A stretch of DNA of 64,000 bases from Paenarthrobacter aurescens (GTDB lineage: Bacteria; Actinomycetota; Actinomycetes; Actinomycetales; Micrococcaceae): the NCBI RefSeq assembly GCF_041549525.1, contig NZ_CP157456.1, positions 2,666,001-2,730,000 of the forward strand, given 5' to 3'. Shown piece after piece: positions 35,961 to 44,199 of this stretch. Position 1 is the stretch's first letter. Every line of letters starts with the position of its first letter. The notes below the pieces were generated by a model. The model saw nothing but the letters and a program-made list of their open reading frames with translations. It was not told where the DNA came from and did no database searches. The position numbers were made by a program, and so were the translations under genes.

Positions 35961-36811
35961 CCAAATACCCGCTCGTCTTCCGGCAAGGCCCCAACGCGAA
36001 GCATGACGGAGTAGCAGAAAACGGAGACCAGGAGACCTCCAAGCAACACCATCGCGCCGAGCCCGGAGTTATAAGCCAGCATGGCTTCAGGTCTGCTTGC
36101 CATGACCACCAAAACAATCCAGGGCGCAGCCACGGCAAGCCGGGCCGCATTGACTGTCCATGACTGGCGGGCTTCGAGCTCGCTGCGTGTCCGCGAACTA
36201 TCACGGAGGAACCCGGAAAGAGTTCCCAACATCCGGCCGAGATCCGAGCCACCTACTTCGCGGGTCATTCGCAAGGCCTCTATTATGCGGTCGGCCACGG
36301 GATCGGCGAGCCGGTCCTTAAGTTTGTTCACCGCAGCCTCAAAATTTCCCGCGGCTCTGTAGTCGGCCCCAAAATCCAAGAACAGGTCACGCAATTCTTC
36401 GGGTCCGTTGTGTCCCAGCTGGATCAGTGCTTCCGGAAGTGCAAGACCGGCACGGATGGCCGAGCGCAAGTGGTCCACTACGTCCGGCCAGAGTTGCCTA
36501 AGCGCGTTCCGGCGATGACGCGCCCGCCAACGGACCGCGGCAAAAGGAACCCAGGCACCGAAAATTGCGAAGCAGACTGCAACTGGAGGGGATCCTGTCA
36601 GAACGAAGAAGGCAAGCAGCGCAAAGAGGCCACAACCGCCACAGGTGGCTAGGAGCCCACCACTGGAGACTTTCTCGATTCCTGCTGACATCAGGAGAAG
36701 GTCCAAGCGCCGGGGCTTCTTCCTTTTTGGTTCCGAGGGCGGCTCTACCCATGTGGACCACCACACGAGGAATACTCCTAAGCCTCCTGCAATACCTAAG
36801 AGGGGCGCCAT
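35957..36811 (-). CDS. tadB: Tad pilus inner-membrane platform protein TadB
   Basis: 284 residues of the type II secretion F family. The core includes RSAIRAGLALPEALIQLG and TREVGGSDLGRMLGTLSGFLRD, with membrane segments at the start (GIAGGLGVFLVWWSTWV), 50-70 and 200-265. Its ATG overlaps the tadA stop (TGATG). TadB/TadC pairs are diagnostic of tad systems rather than type IVa pili, which use a single platform protein. Confidence 0.85.
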   Translation of the reverse strand: MAPLLGIAGGLGVFLVWWSTWVEPPSEPKRKKPRRLDLLLMSAGIEKVSSGGLLATCGGCGLFALLAFFVLTGSPPVAVCFAIFGAWVPFAAVRWRARHRRNALRQLWPDVVDHLRSAIRAGLALPEALIQLGHNGPEELRDLFLDFGADYRAAGNFEAAVNKLKDRLADPVADRIIEALRMTREVGGSDLGRMLGTLSGFLRDSSRTRSELEARQSWTVNAARLAVAAPWIVLVVMASRPEAMLAYNSGLGAMVLLGGLLVSVFCYSVMLRVGALPEDERVFG

Positions 36812-38034
36812 CAGTTCAACTCCAGAAGGGCAGCAACATCGAACCCCGCCCGGGCAAATTTATCCGCTGCCGGCATCGAGTTGCCTCTGGGCTGTAACTG
36901 CCCGCCAACCATTCCAAAGACACCAGAGGACTCAATGATCCCGTTCTCCACCCTGCGCCCCAGGGACAGTATCTCGGTCACTTGCCTGCGCCCTGTGGAA
37001 TGGCGCCCGCAATGAACCACGAGGTCAATGCACGACGCGACCGTGGGCACTACAAACGCACTGGAAATGTTCGCACCTGCCAGGAGCGGGAGGGTGCAGA
37101 TTTTCGTTACGGCGTCGTGAGCGGAGTTGGCATGCACAGTACACATCCCAGGCAGGCCAGAGTTCAGTGCAATAAGCATGTCAAGGCTTTCCGCTTCCCG
37201 AACCTCTCCCACTATGAGGCGATCCGGCCTCATCCGAAGCGCTTCCTTAACAAGGCGCCGCAAAGGGATTTCACCTTCACCTTCGAGGTTGGCTTGACGG
37301 CATTGGAGGCCCACTACGTCGCGCAAAGGCAACTGCAACTCAAAGATCTCCTCCACGGTGATAACGCGTTCACGGGAACCGATGCTCGAAGCCAGGCAAT
37401 TTAGCATGGTGGTCTTTCCCGCTTGGGTTGCCCCTGAGACCAATATGTTGAGCCCGCTGGCTACCGAAGCACCAAGAAACCGGGCAGCCTGGGGCGTCAG
37501 GCTCCCGAGTTCCACCAAGTGTTCGAGCCGGCTGGCCCTGGCAATGAACTTCCTGATGTTCACTGCCCAGTGCTTGCGGGTAATGTCCGGGATCGCTACA
37601 TGAAGCCGGGAGCCGTCCGGGAGGGCCGCATCCACGAACGGGGATGAGACATCTACACGGCGGCCGGAACTCTTCAGCATCCGTTCAACGAGATCGCGCA
37701 CCTGCTGCTCAGTGAGACTGACGGCAGTCAGCTCTGGTTCACCGTTGCGGGCCACGTAGATTTCATGCGGGGCGTTGATCCATATCTCCTCAATCGCTGG
37801 ATCATCCAAAAGGGGCTGCAGCGGACCAAATCCTGCCACGGCATCAAATATGTGTTGCCGCGCTGCCTCCAAGTGGCCGAGCGAGGGCAGTGGCCCCAGG
37901 AGCGCACGTTCGTCGTAATCGTTCACCGCGGCGTCCACAAGGAGCCGCACGTCCTTCGTTTGCTCCAGGGGATCCAGGCCACGGCGCCTGATGAGTTCCC
38001 GGACTTCTCCCTCGACGATTTTTACAGCATCCAC
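36811..38034 (-). CDS. tadA: Tad pilus assembly ATPase TadA (CpaF family)
   Basis: 407 residues. The N-terminal domain is IAFGPLQPLLDDPAIEEIWINAP-like; the core ATPase has Walker A SGATQAGKTTM near residue 203, Asp box EIFELQLP, Walker B RPDRLIVGEVREAE and the His box GLPGMCTVHANS. It is first in the tad operon and powers pilin assembly. The operon has no prepilin peptidase, no TadZ/CpaE and no secretin, so these must be elsewhere or absent. Confidence 0.9.
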   Translation of the reverse strand: MDAVKIVEGEVRELIRRRGLDPLEQTKDVRLLVDAAVNDYDERALLGPLPSLGHLEAARQHIFDAVAGFGPLQPLLDDPAIEEIWINAPHEIYVARNGEPELTAVSLTEQQVRDLVERMLKSSGRRVDVSSPFVDAALPDGSRLHVAIPDITRKHWAVNIRKFIARASRLEHLVELGSLTPQAARFLGASVASGLNILVSGATQAGKTTMLNCLASSIGSRERVITVEEIFELQLPLRDVVGLQCRQANLEGEGEIPLRRLVKEALRMRPDRLIVGEVREAESLDMLIALNSGLPGMCTVHANSAHDAVTKICTLPLLAGANISSAFVVPTVASCIDLVVHCGRHSTGRRQVTEILSLGRRVENGIIESSGVFGMVGGQLQPRGNSMPAADKFARAGFDVAALLELN

Positions 38035-38320
38035 TTCTCTCCCCGATGATCACGAGCGCGTAAACGAGAGGCGCATCTCGAGTTCTTCACGCTAGGCGAG
38101 CAAATAAGGCGCCTCAAGTCGTCACCAATGGCATGTGGATAACTCCCATCGTCAGTCACATCAGCATCCCTGATCCCACTAGTCACTCCAGTCCCGGAAT
38201 GTTAGGGTAAAGCCCGTTAGGAGCTGGCCTTTGGTCTCATGCGCAGGCGCCCCGCCCCGGAGCTTGTCCGCAAGCCACCCCATGTGCCGCTGAGCCGCGG
38301 CACAGGGCCGGATGTGAAAA
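38035..38320. other. Divergent promoter region between tadA and the GH25 gene
   Basis: 286 bp without a supportable gene. A perfect small hairpin GTGCCGC-TGAGCC-GCGGCAC lies at 38284-38303, 17 bp before the ATG of the GH25 gene, where it may influence translation. No ribosome site better than GGA is seen. The leader was compared by eye with c-di-AMP and c-di-GMP riboswitches and did not match. Confidence 0.4.
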
Positions 38321-41053
38321 ATGAAAACTAATTCGATGGACCCGGTCCGCCGCATCCCACTGGCACGTGCAGCCCTGGCGCTAACTATCGCCTTGGTGGG
38401 CGGAAGCTGCCTTGGCGCTCCCGCATGGGCCCAGACATCCGGGCCGCAAACCGCCCCGCTTTCAGACACTCAGGAAACGCAAGGCCCCCGGCCTGCCGGA
38501 AATGGCCCCGAACCAGCGGTCCCCGGTGACGGGTTGGCCTCCAGCACGCCGGTGCCCAACCAGCAAGAGCCCCTGCCCGCCGTCGAACCTTCACCCTCGG
38601 TTACGCCGCCACCGGCCCCCAAGGCCCTCGGCCAAACTGATGCGCAACGGCCAACACCCCAGGCAACGCCAGGCATGGCCCCCAATGCTGAGGCCATGAA
38701 AGAGGCCATGCGGGCCGCCATTCCGGCAGGTGGCGCCGAGATGGGACAACGTTCGCCACGTGTGTTGTCGGCAAAACAACAGAGCGCATCTGCCCCGCCT
38801 GCCGGCGCCAAGGGAGTTGGCGGGTCAGTGAAATCCGCGGTACCCATGGCCGCAGATACTTCTCACTGGCGTCCCACCATCGGCATCGCGGGGCAGGACG
38901 TCAGCGCACACCAAGGCAACGTCAATTGGCAAAGCCAATGGAATCTGGGCTCCCGTTGGGCGTACGTCAAGGCATCCGAGGGCAACTACTACCTCAACGA
39001 AAACTACGCACAGCAATACAACGGCTCCCGCCAGGTAGGCATGGTCCGTGGCGCATACCACTTTGCGATCCCCAACTGGTCCTCCGGAGCGGATCAAGCC
39101 AGATATTTCGTGGCCAACGGCGGTTCGTGGACGGCCGACGGTTACACACTCCCGCCCGTACTGGACATCGAATACAACCCCTACGCCGGCCGTACCATCA
39201 ACGGCTTCTACTTTGGGAACACCTGCTACGACATGTCCAAGGCACAACTTGGGCAATGGGCGGCCGATTTTGGTAACACGGTCAAGGCCCTCACCGGCCG
39301 TTTCCCGGTCATCTACAGCACCACCGATTGGTGGGACACCTGCGTGGGCAACTCCACCTTCGGCAACTACCCGTTGTGGATCGCGTCCTACTGGAACAAC
39401 CCCACCAACTCCCCCGGGGACATGCCCGTCAGCTGGGGCAACTACACCATGTGGCAGTACAGCAGCACCGGCCCGTTTGAAGGGGATTCCAACATCTTCA
39501 ACGGCACTTACGACCAACTGCGAACCTTTGCACGAGGAGTCAGCCGCCCTGCCAGCCCCTCCATCCGGTCCGGCGCCGACGTCCTCGCTGCCATGCCCTC
39601 CGGCCGCCTGGACAATTTCCCGGCAGATGGACAAGGCCGCATCACCGGACCCGTAGCCATAGGCTCCGGATGGGGAACTGCACAATCCGTGCACGTCGTG
39701 GACTGGAACCAGGACGGCGTCCAGGACATCCTCGCCCAGTGGCCGGACGGCTCGCTCCAGGTCTTCCGCGGAGCGTCAGGCGGGGGCTTCCTCGCCCCCA
39801 TCGTGGTGGGAACAGGGTGGCAGGAAATGTCGCTCACCGTTGGATGGTGGAATTCCAGGGACGCATATCCCGGAGTCATTGGACAAGATGGCAAAGGAAA
39901 CCTCTACCGCTATGCCAACCCGGGGGCGGGCGCCCTCAGCGGCGGCGTGCTCATAGGGACGGGATTCGGCGGGCACCAGTTCAACCAGTTGGATTTTGAC
40001 GGTGACGGAAACCAGGACATCGTCTCCCGAACCAGCGATGGCATCATGCGCCTTTACCGTTCCAACGGAGTGGGTTCGTTTCTCTCCGAACCGAGCCAGG
40101 TGATTGGCAACGGCTGGTCCGCCATGACGTCGGTCAGCTCTGCAGCCGGTTTTAGCGGCTCCGGTTCCCAGGGACTTCAAGCGCGTACCGCCAATGGCGA
40201 CCTTTACTACTACCCTGCCGTGTCCGGATCCTGGGGTAACCGCTTCCTCATCGGCGTGGGCTGGAATGACGCGAACGTCATCAGTGGCGCGCCGGTCAAC
40301 GTTGAGACCACCCTGGGCGTCGACCCGCAAGACGTCGTGGCTGCCCGCCAGGACGGAAACCTGTACCGGTACCCGGGGTCAGGTTCAACCTCCTTGCTGC
40401 CTGCCGAACTTATCGGAGTGCAGTGGACCGGCCTGAAGGCAGGTTTCCTCACGGACTGGAACGACGACGGCGCCCTGGACATCCTCGCGCAGTGGAACGA
40501 CGGGCGGCTTAGCGTCTACCCGGGATTCAAGGGTAGAGGCTACGGGGCACCGATCAGCCTTGGCACCGGCTGGAAGGACTGGACGCTCACAGTCGGCTCA
40601 TGGAAGAAGGCCGATACCCGTCCCTCCATAGTGGGATACGATCCCTCAGGCCGCTTGTTCCATATCAGCAACCCATCCGGCACCGGATTGGGGGCGCGTG
40701 TCCAGATTGGGACTGGTTGGACAGGACTGGGCATCATTCAGATGGACTTCGACAAGGACTCGAATATGGACCTCCTTGCCAAAAACACTGCCGGCGATTT
40801 GGTGCTGTACAGATCAAACGGCAACGGAGCATTTCTCCAGGAAGCGGCTGACACCGTCGGGGTCGGCTGGAATGTGATCAACAGCTACGGATCCATCCGG
40901 GGCTTCGCCGGAGCGGGGTCCACCGGAATTCTTGCTCGAACAACCACCGGCGACCTCCGCTACTACCCTGTGGGACAGAACGGAAGCTGGGGCACCCCTG
41001 CGAGGATCGGCACCGAGTGGGGTGGCCTGAGAATCCTCACCCCCGCCGGTTAA
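38321..41053 (+). CDS. Secreted GH25 lysozyme fused to FG-GAP/VCBS repeat domain
   Basis: 910 residues. A signal peptide (RAALALTIALVGGSCLGAPA, cleavage near AWA-Q) is followed by a Pro/Ala-rich linker (about 40-180). The GH25 muramidase domain covers about 185-405: catalytic D193 in GQDVSAHQG and D282/E284 in LDIEYN. It cuts the MurNAc-GlcNAc bond of peptidoglycan. The C-terminal half (about 415-910) holds FG-GAP-like repeats such as DWNQDGVQDILAQWPDG, arranged as two long halves (from about 461 and about 712) that resemble each other over some 200 residues. These probably form a propeller for binding cell wall or sugars. A terminator follows. Confidence 0.9.
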   Translation: MKTNSMDPVRRIPLARAALALTIALVGGSCLGAPAWAQTSGPQTAPLSDTQETQGPRPAGNGPEPAVPGDGLASSTPVPNQQEPLPAVEPSPSVTPPPAPKALGQTDAQRPTPQATPGMAPNAEAMKEAMRAAIPAGGAEMGQRSPRVLSAKQQSASAPPAGAKGVGGSVKSAVPMAADTSHWRPTIGIAGQDVSAHQGNVNWQSQWNLGSRWAYVKASEGNYYLNENYAQQYNGSRQVGMVRGAYHFAIPNWSSGADQARYFVANGGSWTADGYTLPPVLDIEYNPYAGRTINGFYFGNTCYDMSKAQLGQWAADFGNTVKALTGRFPVIYSTTDWWDTCVGNSTFGNYPLWIASYWNNPTNSPGDMPVSWGNYTMWQYSSTGPFEGDSNIFNGTYDQLRTFARGVSRPASPSIRSGADVLAAMPSGRLDNFPADGQGRITGPVAIGSGWGTAQSVHVVDWNQDGVQDILAQWPDGSLQVFRGASGGGFLAPIVVGTGWQEMSLTVGWWNSRDAYPGVIGQDGKGNLYRYANPGAGALSGGVLIGTGFGGHQFNQLDFDGDGNQDIVSRTSDGIMRLYRSNGVGSFLSEPSQVIGNGWSAMTSVSSAAGFSGSGSQGLQARTANGDLYYYPAVSGSWGNRFLIGVGWNDANVISGAPVNVETTLGVDPQDVVAARQDGNLYRYPGSGSTSLLPAELIGVQWTGLKAGFLTDWNDDGALDILAQWNDGRLSVYPGFKGRGYGAPISLGTGWKDWTLTVGSWKKADTRPSIVGYDPSGRLFHISNPSGTGLGARVQIGTGWTGLGIIQMDFDKDSNMDLLAKNTAGDLVLYRSNGNGAFLQEAADTVGVGWNVINSYGSIRGFAGAGSTGILARTTTGDLRYYPVGQNGSWGTPARIGTEWGGLRILTPAG

Positions 41054-41077
41054 TCCGGCGCAGCACCGGAATTGAAG

Positions 41078-41117
41078 AAGGACCCGCACACTCCATTTGG
41101 CGTGTGCGGGTCCTTTC
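41078..41117 (+). terminator. Intrinsic terminator after the GH25 gene
   Basis: Perfect 14-bp arms AAGGACCCGCACAC / GTGTGCGGGTCCTT with a 10-base loop and a T-run. Confidence 0.92.
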
Positions 41118-41301
41118 TCATTTGGAAAAACCCTGCATAGGAAACAAATAATGTTGCTTCGGAGGACTGGGTATAAATCACGGGGTTGCGTGATCTAATG
41201 AAGGTGGTCTCACGTATTGGCTGTTCAGCGCATTCGGGAAACGGGCTTTGTTTGGGGGCAAACGAAGGTCACCAATGCGCACAATCAAGGAGTGATCTTT
41301 C

Positions 41302-42648
41302 ATGGCGTTTACCGTTTCAACGGCCAAGGTCAGCATTTCGCCGCCGCTTGACGTCAATCCCTACATGGCGGGGTACGGGACCCTCGACGGCGGCCGGGAG
41401 GCTACCAGCAGTGCACCTTACGAATCATTATGGGTTCGTGCGATCGTGCTGTGGGAAAACGGCTCCCCCAACTTGATCATGAGCGTGGACATTCTTGCCC
41501 TGCCCAGATCCATCCACCAGCGGGCACGGCAACGTATCCTCGCGCTGGCAGGCTGGTCCAACGGCGATATCCTCATCCAGTCCACCCATACCCATAATGG
41601 GCCGGCTGTAGTGGATACCCTTCATCCGTTCATGTGCTACGGGTTGTCGGACCTGTCCATGGTGGAAACCTATAGTGAGCACTTGGAGAACGACCTCGTG
41701 GACGCTGCGAGGGAAGCGCTCAACGCAGCACAGACGGCCGTTACGTTGGACTACAAGGTCACCACTGCAAGCATCGCCTACAACAGAGTGGGACTCCCCT
41801 ACCTGGAAAACACCGTTCCCGTGATCGTGGCACGAAAGCCTAACGGGAACGCTGCGGCGGTCATCTTCAACTACGCATGCCACCCGGTCGCTGCCGGCAT
41901 GCGAACACTGTTCGACGGCGACTATCCCGCCGGTGCTTGCAACTACATCGAAAACACCAACCCGGAGTGCTTCGCCTTGTTCCTCCAAGGAGCAGCCGGG
42001 GACCAGAACCCCATGGGAGTGCCCAGCTGGGAACTGAGGGACGAGTACGCCACCACCCTCGGCGCAGCTGTTGACCGGGCCATGCAAACGCCTGGACGGG
42101 TCATTGGCAGCCCGCTCCAGACCAGCTACCAGGAAGTTCAGATTCCCCTGGACATCACGCCCACGGCAGGGAACATGGCAGCCGTGCGGGCTGCGTACGC
42201 GTCCCGCCTGCCAAACCTGGACGGCAACCCGGCCTGGTATGGCCGCCATGCCCAAGTCATGATCGGTCGAATCGACAGCGGCAGCTACGAGACCTCTGTA
42301 GTGTGCCCGTTCCAGGTGTGGAAGTTCGGCGGTAGCCCCCAGTTGAGGATCGGAATCGTCGGGGGCGAGTTGGTCAGCGGCTACGCGGCATACTTCCGGG
42401 CAAAGTTCGGTGGTGCAAACGGAGTGATTGTTGGCGGTTACGGAAACGAATCTTGCTACTACGTTCCCAGTGCACAGTTCCTGCCTCCCTATTCATCAGG
42501 GGGCAGCTACGAGGGCGGCTGGGACCCGGACCATCCGGGGATCGCGGGAGGCTCCATGACCGTTTACGGGCACATCGGCCACTTCCGGGGTGGAACTACT
42601 GGCGTTGAAGCAACGGTTATTAACACGCTGAACTCAATGTTCGCCTAA
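41302..42648 (+). CDS. Neutral ceramidase-fold hydrolase, function unassigned
   Basis: 448 residues with the neutral/alkaline ceramidase N-terminal domain layout: G(Y/T)A-type start (ISPPLDVNPYMAGYG), STHTHNGP (zinc-binding His pair), NYACHPV (third His) and GELVSGY (Glu/Tyr). In true ceramidases the nucleophile Ser lies in GDVSPN; here the equivalent reads GAAGDQNP, with Asn in its place, as in many uncharacterised relatives. No signal peptide and no C-terminal Ig domain. AAGGAG precedes the ATG by 9 bp. A zinc hydrolase fold is likely, ceramide as substrate is not. Confidence 0.72.
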   Translation: MAFTVSTAKVSISPPLDVNPYMAGYGTLDGGREATSSAPYESLWVRAIVLWENGSPNLIMSVDILALPRSIHQRARQRILALAGWSNGDILIQSTHTHNGPAVVDTLHPFMCYGLSDLSMVETYSEHLENDLVDAAREALNAAQTAVTLDYKVTTASIAYNRVGLPYLENTVPVIVARKPNGNAAAVIFNYACHPVAAGMRTLFDGDYPAGACNYIENTNPECFALFLQGAAGDQNPMGVPSWELRDEYATTLGAAVDRAMQTPGRVIGSPLQTSYQEVQIPLDITPTAGNMAAVRAAYASRLPNLDGNPAWYGRHAQVMIGRIDSGSYETSVVCPFQVWKFGGSPQLRIGIVGGELVSGYAAYFRAKFGGANGVIVGGYGNESCYYVPSAQFLPPYSSGGSYEGGWDPDHPGIAGGSMTVYGHIGHFRGGTTGVEATVINTLNSMFA

Positions 42649-42658
42649 AACCAACCGT

Positions 42659-42699
42659 CGTTGAAGGCCTTGATCTGCGGAACAGGGCCTTCAACGTTT
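42659..42699 (+). terminator. Intrinsic terminator after the ceramidase-like gene
   Basis: Perfect 11-bp arms CGTTGAAGGCC / GGCCTTCAACG with a 16-base loop and TTT. Confidence 0.88.
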
Positions 42700-42795
42700 G
42701 CGCAGCGATTTTTTGTCGCTGTATCGATACCCGATTCCCTGGCAAATGCGTTGACCGGGAATCGGGTTCTGACAACCATGGAGGTGGAGGTCATC

Positions 42796-43587
42796 ATGCG
42801 AACCTTGTACCCGGCCGCTGCGGCACTGATGCTGCTGATTGCGGGATGTTCCGGCACAACAACACCCTCGCCCACGGCATCGGCCGTTCCCTCCGCATCG
42901 TCAGAACCAAGCCCAACGCCCACCTCATCGGCGGCACCGAGTCCCGAACCGACTGCGCCAGGCAGCGGGCAGGGTGCCGGTGCCCCTGATGACTCGGGGC
43001 GGTTCTCCTATGTGTGCTCAAACCTTAACGAGGCTGTTCCGGACGTTACCTACACAAGCCTGACGGAGGTGTGGGCTTCCACGGAGTATGTCCGCTTGGC
43101 TTCGTGCACCGCCAGTTATGAAGGCCCGGGCCCTTTCGAACCCACGGAGGACGAAGCAAAGATCATTTCCATAGCAGAGCCTGGTATCTCTCCGTCGGAC
43201 GGACTAGAAACCTACTTGACAGCCCTTGCCCTGTGTACCCGTGTCAGCGATGAAGCAGCGTCCGGGCTTTTCGGACGCAACAGCCGGCAGATGCTGCTAG
43301 CTGCCAGTGAGCTATGCCCCAGGGCACCGCAAGGAAAAATCATTGGCTTGTGGGCTTCCGGCGAACGGGCTGCAGACGGTGAATATGCGGTAGAAGACGG
43401 AGGTCTGGTACCCGGAAAGTTCCATCTCCGTAAGACCCCGCCCGACGGGTGTACCTGGTCAGTTGCGGGCTCTGACGGCAGTCAAAAGGCCGCCGGCGGA
43501 GCCGCGGAAGGCCAATCCGGAATAGTGCTGGAAGAAAAAGACGTCCTAACTAGTGACAAATGCGGAATTTGGGAGAAGATGGAGTAA
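42796..43587 (+). CDS. Lipoprotein with a TSLxEVWA domain and a C-terminal PGxF/CxW domain
   Basis: About 263 residues from ATG at 42796; GGAGG lies a few bases upstream (the frame stays open further back). The signal ends in lipobox LIAGC. A Ser/Pro/Thr-rich linker (20-75) follows. The first domain (about 78-185) contains FSYVCSNLN, TSLTEVWASTEYVRL and LCPRAPQGKIIGLW and matches the next gene. The second (about 190-263) has DGEYAVEDGGLVPGKFHLR, GCTWSV and CGIWEKME, a pattern common in actinobacterial cell-surface lipoproteins. Function unknown. Confidence 0.75.
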   Translation: MRTLYPAAAALMLLIAGCSGTTTPSPTASAVPSASSEPSPTPTSSAAPSPEPTAPGSGQGAGAPDDSGRFSYVCSNLNEAVPDVTYTSLTEVWASTEYVRLASCTASYEGPGPFEPTEDEAKIISIAEPGISPSDGLETYLTALALCTRVSDEAASGLFGRNSRQMLLAASELCPRAPQGKIIGLWASGERAADGEYAVEDGGLVPGKFHLRKTPPDGCTWSVAGSDGSQKAAGGAAEGQSGIVLEEKDVLTSDKCGIWEKME

Positions 43588-43671
43588 TGCAGCCGGTAAC
43601 GGCTGGGGCGAAAATCCAACTGCATGCGGAGCTGGGGAGCATCCGAATGAAGTGGGGATCCCTCGGTGGAC

Positions 43672-44199
43672 ATGCCAAGACGCGTTGTCGTCCAGCTTGG
43701 CCTAGCCGGTCTCGTTCTTACAGGCTGCTCGGTCAAGGTCGTAGAAAATGTTGAGCCTTTCAAACTGGGCGTGACGAATGCCGGCGATGCCGACAAACCA
43801 CGCGTCGAAAGACCCGAACCAGTAAAGCGCTATCAATTCGAGTGTCGCGGAATCAACGGAAATCCGCTGATTATCTTGTCGAGCCTTGAAGAGGTTTGGG
43901 CGAACACCCAATACAAGAAATTCGCCGACGTCGTAGTGACTTATGTGGGCCCACAGCCCCAAGTATTGGCAGCGGAAGAAAATGCTGCAGTTAATGTCGC
44001 TATCGAGGCGGGGGCCACGGGCTCACGCAATGATATTTGTCTCGCCATCATCAAAGCGTGCACAAGAAACAATCCGCCCACCATCAGCACGGCCCTCTAT
44101 GGCCTTGGGGGCGTTCCCATTGTCAAAGGAGCGCTGACATTCGCGCCCATGGCGCCGCAGGCCGCGGTCCTGACCAAGTGGCTGAAGGAAGTGGCGTGA
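43672..44199 (+). CDS. Lipoprotein paralogous to the preceding gene
   Basis: About 175 residues from ATG at 43672 (GTG at 43666 is also possible). The signal ends in lipobox LVLTGC. The domain matches the first domain of the 42796 gene: YQFECRGINGN, SSLEEVWANTQYKKF, KACTRN and MAPQAAVLTKWLKEV. It lacks the second PGxF/CxW domain. Its TGA overlaps the ATG of the large FG-GAP protein (ATGA), so the two are translationally coupled and probably work together at the cell surface. Confidence 0.75.
   Translation: MPRRVVVQLGLAGLVLTGCSVKVVENVEPFKLGVTNAGDADKPRVERPEPVKRYQFECRGINGNPLIILSSLEEVWANTQYKKFADVVVTYVGPQPQVLAAEENAAVNVAIEAGATGSRNDICLAIIKACTRNNPPTISTALYGLGGVPIVKGALTFAPMAPQAAVLTKWLKEVA

Noticed and set aside
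38100..38320. c-di-AMP or c-di-GMP riboswitch before the lysozyme gene
   Set aside because: Cell-wall hydrolases often have such switches, but the conserved core blocks could not be found by eye.
44037..44198. Longer N-terminus for the large FG-GAP protein
   Set aside because: The extension runs inside the lipoprotein gene in another frame and would put 54 residues before the signal peptide; ATG at 44199 starts it properly.
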